This document shows positions 6,618-11,629 of a stretch of 11,629 bases of DNA, in pieces. Made by a program: the position numbers and the translations under genes. How positions within the stretch are numbered: the stretch's first letter is position 1; every line of letters begins with the position of its first letter. The DNA is from Thermoleophilia bacterium. Its GTDB lineage: Bacteria; Actinomycetota; Thermoleophilia; Gaiellales; SKUG01. The DNA lies in the NCBI GenBank assembly GCA_020438525.1, contig JAGQUL010000109.1, positions 1 to 11,629 of the forward strand, read 5' to 3'. A model generated the notes under the pieces. That model was not told the origin of the DNA. It saw only the letters and a list, made by a program, of their open reading frames with translations, and made no database searches.

Positions 6618-6653
6618 GACGGGCGACCGGTGTGCCTGTACCGGTCGCCCGTC
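6618..6653 (-). terminator. Perfect 14-bp hairpin, likely terminator of the RTX gene
   Basis: GACGGGCGACCGGT (6618-6631) and its exact reverse complement ACCGGTCGCCCGTC (6640-6653) enclose an 8-nt loop. The stem is very GC-rich. A clear T-tract is missing on either strand, as is often the case for proposed terminators in high-GC actinobacteria. It lies about 175 nt after the RTX stop and just before the metallopeptidase promoter, so ending RTX transcription is the natural role. A protein-binding palindrome or an mRNA stability element is possible instead. Confidence 0.55.
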
Positions 6654-6828
6654 CTGTCTGCTTGCCGGCGGTTCGCACGCAGCGTGGCTCCCCAGCTGCG
6701 CGGCGTGCGCGCCTTGCTTCGGTTGCGGCCGGAGGGTGATCGGAGGGGGATGATCGGGTGGCCGTCGAAGGGGGCATCGCACGAGCGCCCCGCCGCGTTA
6801 TGAAGACGATGTAAGGATTGCGGGCCAG

Positions 6829-8283
6829 TCAGCGGTGGCGGCGCTTCGCACCCGTCCGCTTCACGGACTCGCAGGTGCCCCACACGCGATCGCCGGTGCG
6901 GTCGACGTAGGTCGTGTCGCGACCGATCCCGCAGTTGACGATGTCGAGCTGTCGGTCGCGAGCGGCGATCGTGTCGTTGCCTGCCTCGCCGCGCATCTCG
7001 TCGGTGCCGCGCCCGCCGACCAGCCGGTCGTCGTCGTCGCCGCCGAGCAGCAGGTCGTCGCCACCCTTGCCGAAGATGCGATCGTCGCCGCCGAGCCCGT
7101 CGAGGTCGTTGTCGGAGTCGCTGCCAATCAGCAGGTCGTCGAACTCGGTGCCGGTCACGCCCTCGACCTGCACGTTGTCGTGCTCGCCCGGAATGCCGTC
7201 GTTCGCCTTGCCGTCGAGCGACACCACCACGCCGCGCGTCGTGTTCGGGTTGTGCGACTCCGGCAGCGACAGCTTCGCGCCTCGCGAATCAGCGAACATC
7301 ATCATCTGTCCGGCGCTCTCGTAGCTCGTTCGGTCGAAGCCGGGTCCGCCGTTCAGCAGGTCCGCGCCGCGGTGGCCGAACAGCCGGTCCGACCCGGCAT
7401 CGCCGAAGAGCTGGTCGTCGCCGGCGCCGCCGTAGAGCGTGTCGGGGCCGCCGCCGCCGTGGATCTCGTCGTTGCCGTCCTGGCCGTCGAACACGTTGCG
7501 CGAGTCGTTGCCCCAGAACACGTCGCTCCACATCGTGCCGATGACCTCTTCGACCGATCCGCGCACGTTGTCGAGCTCGCCGGCGACTCCGTCGTTGGCC
7601 ACGTCGTCGAGCGTGACCGTCAGGGCCGCGAGGGCGTTGCCACCGTAGTAGATGTCGAAGCCGTCGCCACCATCGAAGGAGTCGTTGCCCGGGCCCCAGG
7701 CGGACCAGTCGTCGCCGCCACCGCCCTGGAGGGTATCGTCGCCATTTCCGCCGTCGACGCTGTCGTCGCCGTCGCCGGCATCGATCGTGTCGTTGCCGTC
7801 GTTTCCGTAGAGGGTGTCACGCCGTGCACTGCCGGTGATCGTGTCGTTGCCGGTGCTGCCGCTCACGAAGCAGTCCACGGTCGTGGCACAGCGTGCAACG
7901 AGGGGTCCGGCGCCGGTGTGCGACCACGACAGGCGCAGGTCGGTCGCGGTCACGTCGATCAGGATGTTGCCGCTCGCGCTCGACGAGCTGAATACGCGGC
8001 CTTCGGTCGTGCACGTGACCACGTTCGGCATCGCGGTGGCGACGCAGCCGGTGCCGACGTCGAGGGGGCCGAGCGCGTCGGTGATCGTGTAGGTGCCGCC
8101 GGTTCCGGTGACGGTGAACTGGCCGCCGGTGCCGCCGGTCGCGTCGAGCTTCACCGCCTTGTCGCCGGAGGTGTCGACCGACACGGTGTTGAACGACGTT
8201 GCGGTAGCGGTCGATGGTGCCAGCAGCGCTGCGGCACACGCCGCAAGCGCGAAGATGGACGACGACAGGCTGCGGACGCGCAT
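6829..8283 (-). CDS. Exported RTX-type (hemolysin-type) calcium-binding repeat protein
   Basis: A 484-residue protein. Residues 1-28 form a Sec-type signal peptide with a hydrophobic core (FALAACAAALLA) and a cleavage site near ATA-TS. Residues about 30-138 form a beta-rich Thr/Gly domain with Cys at 80, 91, 132 and 138. Three blocks of GGxGxDxLx nonapeptides follow (about 141-216, 258-317, 380-440), which fold into calcium-binding parallel beta-rolls. Between the blocks are two copies of a VxLDxxANDGxxGExDNV motif (222-240 and 353-371). The closing segment DIVNCGIGRDTTYVD...CESV (447-474) is the Cys-containing terminus I associate with Solirubrobacterales-type proteins. The tail RTGAKRRHR is basic. 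The ATG at 8283 has GAGGGG 9 nt upstream. The protein probably acts in the envelope or outside the cell; no enzyme domain is visible. No type I secretion genes are nearby, which agrees with Sec export. Confidence 0.9.
   Translation of the reverse strand: MRVRSLSSSIFALAACAAALLAPSTATATSFNTVSVDTSGDKAVKLDATGGTGGQFTVTGTGGTYTITDALGPLDVGTGCVATAMPNVVTCTTEGRVFSSSSASGNILIDVTATDLRLSWSHTGAGPLVARCATTVDCFVSGSTGNDTITGSARRDTLYGNDGNDTIDAGDGDDSVDGGNGDDTLQGGGGDDWSAWGPGNDSFDGGDGFDIYYGGNALAALTVTLDDVANDGVAGELDNVRGSVEEVIGTMWSDVFWGNDSRNVFDGQDGNDEIHGGGGPDTLYGGAGDDQLFGDAGSDRLFGHRGADLLNGGPGFDRTSYESAGQMMMFADSRGAKLSLPESHNPNTTRGVVVSLDGKANDGIPGEHDNVQVEGVTGTEFDDLLIGSDSDNDLDGLGGDDRIFGKGGDDLLLGGDDDDRLVGGRGTDEMRGEAGNDTIAARDRQLDIVNCGIGRDTTYVDRTGDRVWGTCESVKRTGAKRRHR
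6960..7140 (-). repeat. RTX nonapeptide repeat block 3
   Basis: Codes for residues about 382-441 of the RTX protein, with tandem GGDD-type nonapeptides (GLGGDDRIFGKGGDDLLLGG). At DNA level it shows as imperfect 27-bp periodic GC-rich repeats (gtcgtcgccgcc cores). Confidence 0.7.
7333..7512 (-). repeat. RTX nonapeptide repeat block 2
   Basis: Codes for residues about 258-317 of the RTX protein (GQDGNDEIHGGGGPDTLYGG and following units), about six to seven nonapeptide units. Confidence 0.7.
7636..7863 (-). repeat. RTX nonapeptide repeat block 1
   Basis: Codes for residues about 141-216 of the RTX protein (TGNDTITGS, GNDTIDAGDGDDSVDGGNGD). One unit is altered to WSAWGPGND, interrupting the regular calcium-binding pattern. 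Confidence 0.7.
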
Positions 8284-8292
8284 GTCTGGATT

Positions 8293-8298
8293 CCCCTC
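8293..8298 (-). promoter_or_regulatory. Ribosome binding site of the RTX protein gene
   Basis: GAGGGG on the minus strand, 9 nt before the ATG at 8283. It fixes the start that yields a complete signal peptide. Confidence 0.65.
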
Positions 8299-8338
8299 GG
8301 TTGAGTGCTCCGGCAGTCAGCGCCGGTGATCGTTCGAG

Positions 8339-8367
8339 AACCTACGGGTCGGGATGCGCAATGACAA
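8339..8367 (-). promoter_or_regulatory. Sigma70-type promoter of the RTX protein gene
   Basis: On the minus strand TTGTCA (8367-8362, five of six matches to TTGACA), a 17-bp spacer, then TAGGTT (8344-8339). Transcription would begin near 8332, giving a leader of about 50 nt that carries the GAGGGG site. It lies in the 109-bp gap after the cardiolipin synthase stop, so the RTX gene is probably its own transcription unit. Confidence 0.65.
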
Positions 8368-8392
8368 GCGGCGGATCTGTCGCGCCGCGTGG

Positions 8393-9841
8393 CTACTGGA
8401 TCGCCGACGTGAGCCGCGCGAGGTTGTCGCGCACGCGCGCTCCGCGCGGGCGTGCGAGCCACTCGTCGAGCTTGAGCTCGGTGCTGCGCGAGCGGTAGTC
8501 GTCCTCGACCTTTCGCAGCTCGTCAACGAACGCCCGGCCGTGCACGAGCATCGAGACCTCCATGTTGAGGCTGAACGAGCGGATGTCCATGTTGGAGGAG
8601 CCCACCACGGCCACGTCGTCGTCGATCGAGAAGTGCTTTGCGTGGAGCACCGCGGGTGCCTCGTACAGGAACACGCGTACGCCGGCGCGCAGCAGCGCCT
8701 CGTAGTAGGAGCGCTGGGCGTGGTAGACGAGCGCCTGGTCGCCGATCTCGGAGGCGAACAGCTCGACGTCCAGGCCGCGCTCGGCGGCAGACGTGAGCGC
8801 GAGCAGGATCGATTCCTCCGGCACGAAGTAGGGGCTGGTGAGGCTGATGCGGCGCTCGGCCTTGTGCAGCAGGGTGGCGAAGAGCTTGAGGTTGTTGTCG
8901 GCCGCGAAGGTGGGGCCGCTGGGCAGGACCTGTGCGTCGAAGTGGCGGTCGTCGTCGACCAGCTCGACGGGGCTGTCGTCGATCGGCAGCAGCTGCTGCG
9001 TCTCGCTGTACCAGTCGGTGATGAACACCGCGTCGAGCTCGCGCACGGCAGGACCTTCGATCCGCATCATCAGGTCGACCCAGTGCAGCCCGCGCTTGGT
9101 GTTCTTGGGCTGGTTGTAGGTGGAGTCGATGAGGTTCTGCGATCCGGAGAACCCGACGCGCCCGTCGATCACGACCAGCTTGCGGTGGTTGCGCATGTCG
9201 GGGCGCTGCCACTGGCCCTTGAACGGGCGCAGGGGCAGCATCGCGTGCCACTCGGTGGCGTGCTCGTCGAGGAACGCGGCGGTCGGCTTGCGCGGCTTGT
9301 TGAGCAGGTGGGCGAGGTGGTCGGTCAGCACGCGGACGGTCACGCCGCGCTGCCGTGCGCGGGCGAGCGCGTCGAAGACGGGGCGGGTCGTGTCGTCGAG
9401 CGCGAGGATGTAGAACTCGACGTGGACGTAGTCGGTCGCGCGGTCGATCTCGTCGGCCATCGCGGCGAACGACTGCTCGTAGTCGGGTAGCAGCGTGATC
9501 GCGTTGCCGCCGACCATCGGCAGCGCGCCGAGGGTCTTCGTGAGCTGCGCGGTGGAGCCGAGCCACTCGGGCCACTCGTCGCGATGGCCGACCGCATCGA
9601 GCGAGGGGACGCGTTCAAGCATGCGCTCGGTGACGTGCTGCTGCGCGTCGCGACGCTTGCGGGGGAGCTTCTGGGTGCCGAGCACGAGGAAGAGCAGGAT
9701 CCCGATGATCGGCAGCAGGATGATCGCGAGGATCCACGCGATCGCCGCGGACGGGCGGCGGTTGGTGGAGATGTAGACGGCTGCGACGAGGATGATCGCG
9801 AACTCGACCGCGAACGCGATGATCGGTGTGTTCTCCAGCAT
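8393..9841 (-). CDS. cls: Cardiolipin synthase (phospholipase D superfamily)
   Basis: A 482-residue membrane enzyme that makes cardiolipin by transferring a phosphatidyl group, in bacterial Cls usually between two phosphatidylglycerol molecules. Two N-terminal hydrophobic helices (about 4-22 and 33-55; AIAWILAIILLPIIGILLFL) match the family. Two complete PLD (HKD) motifs are present: H219, K221 and D226 in RNHRKLVVIDGRVGFSGSQN, and H400, K402 and D407 in LHAKHFSIDDDVAVVGSSNM. All catalytic residues are intact, and the length is typical of this family. SPYFVPEE (336-343) and EFYILALDD (142-150) are further family signatures. The ATG at 9841 has GAAGGGG 10 nt upstream (9858-9852). A TACGCT -10-like box lies at 9885-9880 without a good -35. 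It may be cotranscribed with the gene ending at 9940, 98 nt upstream. Confidence 0.95.
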   Translation of the reverse strand: MLENTPIIAFAVEFAIILVAAVYISTNRRPSAAIAWILAIILLPIIGILLFLVLGTQKLPRKRRDAQQHVTERMLERVPSLDAVGHRDEWPEWLGSTAQLTKTLGALPMVGGNAITLLPDYEQSFAAMADEIDRATDYVHVEFYILALDDTTRPVFDALARARQRGVTVRVLTDHLAHLLNKPRKPTAAFLDEHATEWHAMLPLRPFKGQWQRPDMRNHRKLVVIDGRVGFSGSQNLIDSTYNQPKNTKRGLHWVDLMMRIEGPAVRELDAVFITDWYSETQQLLPIDDSPVELVDDDRHFDAQVLPSGPTFAADNNLKLFATLLHKAERRISLTSPYFVPEESILLALTSAAERGLDVELFASEIGDQALVYHAQRSYYEALLRAGVRVFLYEAPAVLHAKHFSIDDDVAVVGSSNMDIRSFSLNMEVSMLVHGRAFVDELRKVEDDYRSRSTELKLDEWLARPRGARVRDNLARLTSAIQ

Positions 9842-9879
9842 GCGCGGTGCGCCCCTTCACGTGGTCGATGCCGCGCGGG

Positions 9880-9885
9880 AGCGTA
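9880..9885 (-). promoter_or_regulatory. Possible -10 box upstream of cls
   Basis: TACGCT on the minus strand, the same hexamer as the -10 of the metallopeptidase promoter. It is 38 nt before the ATG and leaves room for the GAAGGGG ribosome binding site. No TTGACA-like hexamer lies 16-18 nt upstream, so this is a weak call. Confidence 0.3.
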
Positions 9886-9939
9886 CCAGCCGAGGCGCCG
9901 GTGGCCGACGTAGTGGCGATCAGCCTTGGAGGTGTGTGA

Positions 9940-10533
9940 TCACCACTGGATCGCGCTCTCGGGCATGAACACGTTGCCGAGCAGTCCGGTGATGAACGCG
10001 GCTGCACCGGCGGCGGCGACGGCGCCGCCGATCGCCCTGGGCGCGCCGTGCGTGAACTTGGAGACGAGTGCGCCGACGCCCATCATCGCGCCTCCGCCGG
10101 CCACTGCAGCGGCGGTGAAGCCTGCTCCGGTGTTGACGGGCTCGCGCCGCGGCTCGTAGACGTTGAGCTTGACGTACTGGCCGTCGTAGCCACCCATGTA
10201 CACGTCGAGGTTGGTGCCGACGTGTGGCGGGATCTCGGACTTGTGCTCGCGCAGGTACGTCGCGATCTCGCCCGACGGGTCGAACAGGGAAGCGGTGTTC
10301 AGGCCGTCCCGCTGGTGAACGGCCGATGACTGGCCGAAGCGATCGGCGAGCGACGTGACGAATGCGTTCGCGGTGTCGATCTGGGGCTGGCGCTCCGGGC
10401 GTGACGCTGCCCACTCGGCATCGGCCTGCGTGCCCGCAGCGTGCTCCGCACGAGCGCCGTAGATGCTCGCGCCGATGCCGAATGCCGCGCCGGCTGCTGT
10501 GCCGACCCCAATGGCCACGTTCGTGACGTTCAT
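9940..10533 (-). CDS. Hypothetical membrane protein with three hydrophobic segments
   Basis: This 197-residue protein is not recognised. A Gly/Ala-rich hydrophobic segment lies at about 5-26 (AIGVGTAAGAAFGIGASIYG). A soluble middle part (about 30-130) contains FDPSGEIATYLREH and YMGGYDGQYVKLNVYEP. Two more hydrophobic segments lie at about 135-156 and 167-189 (AGGGAMMGVGALV; GGAVAAAGAAAFITGLLG). The middle part would therefore sit on one side of the membrane. The ATG at 10533 has GGAG 5 nt upstream. The frame is open to a GTG at 10614, but those extra codons have weaker G/C third positions and no ribosome binding site. No promoter is visible in the 96-nt gap after the secreted-protein gene, so the two genes may share an mRNA. 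Confidence 0.65.
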   Translation of the reverse strand: MNVTNVAIGVGTAAGAAFGIGASIYGARAEHAAGTQADAEWAASRPERQPQIDTANAFVTSLADRFGQSSAVHQRDGLNTASLFDPSGEIATYLREHKSEIPPHVGTNLDVYMGGYDGQYVKLNVYEPRREPVNTGAGFTAAAVAGGGAMMGVGALVSKFTHGAPRAIGGAVAAAGAAAFITGLLGNVFMPESAIQW

Positions 10534-10629
10534 GCCTGCTCCGTCCCATTCCGCGCGACGCGCCGTCCACGCGTCGTCGCCCGTATGTCGGGGAGTGGTC
10601 CGGTCGGGTTTCACCGGTGTGGCGCTCGG

Positions 10630-11511
10630 TCAGCAGCCGGTCGACGCCCACACGAAGGGGCCGAGTGCCTCGACAGGGTCGCTGCCGTACTGGTACTGCC
10701 CGTTGACGGTGCCGTCGGCGGCGACCTGCCAGGAGTAGTTGCCGCCGGTCGACGTGGTGTACGACACGGCCCACGATCCGTCCACGGCTGCGCTCGCTCC
10801 GGTCACGCTGAACGTGTAGTACGAGTGGATGTCGGCACCGGAGATCGACGACTCGCGATGGTACTGCCACGATCCATCGGGGCAGTGGACGTACCGCTCG
10901 ACCACCGGCGCGGTCGCGGGGCAGTTCGGCCACCCCGCGACGCAGTTGGTGAAGCGCGCGTTGAGGAAGTACTGGCTGATGTGGTCGAAGGCGGCGTTGC
11001 CTTCGAGTGCGGTTGCGGGTGCCTGGAAGAGCGGCGTCGGGGTCGTCGTTCCCGGGTCGGTGGTTCCGGGGTCGGTGGTTCCGGGATCGGTCGTCGTGGT
11101 GGTCTTGTCGACCAGCACGGGACGAAGCGTCACTGCTGCTCGCTTCCGGAACCGCAGCGTGACGAACGGGCGCTTGCCGCGCAGCGCGAGTGCCGCCTTT
11201 CGAGTCGCGCCCGTGAGGATCGCCGTGCGCCACGTCCCGGCCCGACGCCCGCCCGGAAGCGGCCGTGCGAGGCGCGTGAGGGCGACCGTGCGCGTGCCGA
11301 GGCGGACCGACACTGTGCGCGGACGCTCGGCCACGGCGAGGCTGCGGTTCGCAGTCAGGATCGCCACGATTCGGACGCCACCGGTCGCGTCAACCACGGT
11401 GGTCTTCGCGGTGAATCGGGCCGGGGCTGCATGTGCGGCGGCCGGCATGTACGAGAGGGCGGCGACCACGCTCGCCATGATGATGATGCTCAGAACACTG
11501 AATCGACGCAT
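10630..11511 (-). CDS. Secreted two-domain protein with TTDPG-repeat linker
   Basis: A 293-residue protein of unknown function. Residues 1-28 form a Sec signal peptide (VLSIIIMASVVAAL, cleavage near AHA-AP). Residues about 30-133 form a basic beta-rich domain (VRIVAILTANRSLAV; TVSVRLGTRTVALTRL). Residues 136-160 form a Thr/Asp/Pro linker with three DPGTT units. The C-terminal domain (about 161-293) is rich in Trp, Tyr and Ser, with Cys at 190, 197, 210 and 293 that could form two disulfides outside the cell (NCVAGWPNCP; YVHCPDGSWQYH). No protease, sortase or lipobox motif is visible. Repeated GSW/YSW-like strands suggest a beta-sandwich or binding module, but that is inference. The ATG at 11511 follows TATGAT by exactly 6 nt, indicating a leaderless mRNA. 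The gene lies between a tRNA gene and a small membrane protein gene. Confidence 0.8.
   Translation of the reverse strand: MRRFSVLSIIIMASVVAALSYMPAAAHAAPARFTAKTTVVDATGGVRIVAILTANRSLAVAERPRTVSVRLGTRTVALTRLARPLPGGRRAGTWRTAILTGATRKAALALRGKRPFVTLRFRKRAAVTLRPVLVDKTTTTTDPGTTDPGTTDPGTTTPTPLFQAPATALEGNAAFDHISQYFLNARFTNCVAGWPNCPATAPVVERYVHCPDGSWQYHRESSISGADIHSYYTFSVTGASAAVDGSWAVSYTTSTGGNYSWQVAADGTVNGQYQYGSDPVEALGPFVWASTGC
11049..11093 (-). repeat. Three 15-bp tandem repeats coding the DPGTT linker
   Basis: Three adjacent 15-nt units of the form ttccggggtcggtgg on the plus strand, differing at a few positions. On the minus strand they encode Thr-Thr-Asp-Pro-Gly units of the linker between the two domains. 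Such in-frame repeats can change copy number by slippage. Confidence 0.75.
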
Positions 11512-11517
11512 TCTCGA

Positions 11518-11523
11518 ATCATA
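11518..11523 (-). promoter_or_regulatory. Leaderless -10 box of the secreted-protein gene
   Basis: TATGAT on the minus strand (close to the TATAAT consensus), followed by 6 nt and the ATG at 11511. The spacing is identical to that before the SGNH and NADH dehydrogenase genes. No clear -35 is seen, and no Shine-Dalgarno sequence. Confidence 0.6.
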
Positions 11524-11605
11524 CAGCGTGCTCGTGTCGGGGCTCGGGCACCGACGTGCAGTGCGGGACGAACATGGCGGTCATCGAACGCACGGCGAAA
11601 ACAGG

Positions 11606-11629
11606 CACGCCCGGAAGGATTCGAACCTC
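11606..11629 (-). tRNA. 3' end of a tRNA gene, cut by the window edge
   Basis: On the minus strand the sequence reads GAGG TTCGAAT CCTTC (the T arm with its 7-nt TTCGAAT loop), then CGGGCGT as the 3' strand of the acceptor stem, and G as discriminator base. The T stem pairs with one G-T wobble. The next bases are CCT, so CCA is not encoded. The rest of the gene, including the anticodon, is outside the window, so the amino acid cannot be read. An acceptor partner of the form (A/G)CGCCCG is predicted, which would be compatible with several tRNAs, such as tRNA-Arg. Confidence 0.85.

Larger units (their letters stand above)
6505..6828. other. 324-bp intergenic region between RTX and metallopeptidase genes
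   Basis: This is the longest gap between genes in the window. It holds the 14-bp hairpin (6618-6653) and the metallopeptidase promoter (6566-6594). Between 6654 and 6828 I see no convincing gene; short open frames here lack ribosome binding sites and recognisable motifs. The part next to the RTX stop (about 6797-6820) is locally less GC-rich. Confidence 0.6.

Noticed and set aside
6505..6804. Short open frames of 71-93 codons in the intergenic region
   Set aside because: They lack ribosome binding sites and motifs, and they run across the hairpin and the promoter.
5201..6883. A 560-codon minus-strand open frame overlapping the metallopeptidase and FPASDPP genes in another frame
   Set aside because: The product is Arg/Ala-rich low complexity, while the competing frame carries HELQH and FPASDPP motifs and fits the promoter.
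6960..7863. Dense gtcgtcgccgcc-type repeats considered as a DNA regulatory or satellite repeat
   Set aside because: They are explained fully by RTX nonapeptide codons on the minus strand.
6835..8304. A 489-codon open frame on the plus strand antisense to nearly the whole RTX gene
   Set aside because: It mirrors the sense codon phase of a very GC-rich, repetitive gene, where antisense stops are rare. It is a Val/Ala-rich low-complexity product with no signal peptide, domain or ribosome binding site.
8354..9490. A 378-codon plus-strand open frame antisense to cls
   Set aside because: The complementary strand encodes a clear cardiolipin synthase with both HKD motifs. The antisense product is Val/Glu/Arg-rich without recognisable motifs.
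11049..11093. Regular tandem repeats considered as a CRISPR-like array
   Set aside because: The 15-bp units are directly adjacent without spacers and are in frame, coding the DPGTT linker.

Overview
The window is GC-rich throughout (roughly 70% by eye) and densely coding, with strong G/C third-position use. The organism looks like a high-GC actinobacterium. A member of Thermoleophilia/Solirubrobacterales (Patulibacter, Conexibacter or Solirubrobacter type) is my best guess, for two reasons: the secreted RTX-type protein ends in a Cys-containing closing segment (NCG...CESV) that I associate with that lineage, and several genes appear to have leaderless promoters. This placement is inference. 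I see no phage, plasmid, transposon or CRISPR sequence, and no G+C shift that would suggest recent transfer.

Left part (1-3546). A partial unidentified gene on the plus strand (to 490) converges on a gene for an unidentified basic protein with a disordered Gly/Arg/Lys-rich C-terminal half (503-1201, minus). A 46-bp divergent promoter region (1202-1247) separates that gene from a two-gene plus-strand operon. The operon encodes a membrane-anchored SGNH/GDSL-like protein (1248-2390) and, overlapping its stop codon, a FUSC/aromatic-acid-exporter-type membrane protein (2387-3520).

Middle part (3547-8367), all minus strand. In order of transcription these are: an exported RTX-repeat calcium-binding protein (8283-6829) behind a good -35/-10 promoter; a 324-bp gap holding a perfect 14-bp hairpin and then the promoter of the next gene; a putative HELQH zinc metallopeptidase (6504-5650); a 93-residue acidic protein ending in FPASDPPSGW (5589-5308); a type II NADH dehydrogenase (5198-3927) with its own leaderless promoter; and a 101-residue small protein with an N-terminal membrane segment (3852-3547).

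Right part (8393-11629), also minus strand. A secreted protein with a TTDPG-repeat linker (11511-10630) starts from a leaderless promoter. It is followed by a small protein with three hydrophobic segments (10533-9940) and a cardiolipin synthase (9841-8393). The 3' end of a tRNA gene lies at the window edge (11606-11629).

Most of the recognisable content concerns the cell envelope: phospholipid synthesis, respiratory chain, exporter and secreted proteins. I did not find a clearly new multi-gene system. The most informative signals are a repeated TANNNT-6 nt-start arrangement at three promoters, a hairpin-plus-promoter boundary between two genes, the metallopeptidase/acidic small-protein pair, and the SGNH-FUSC overlapping pair.
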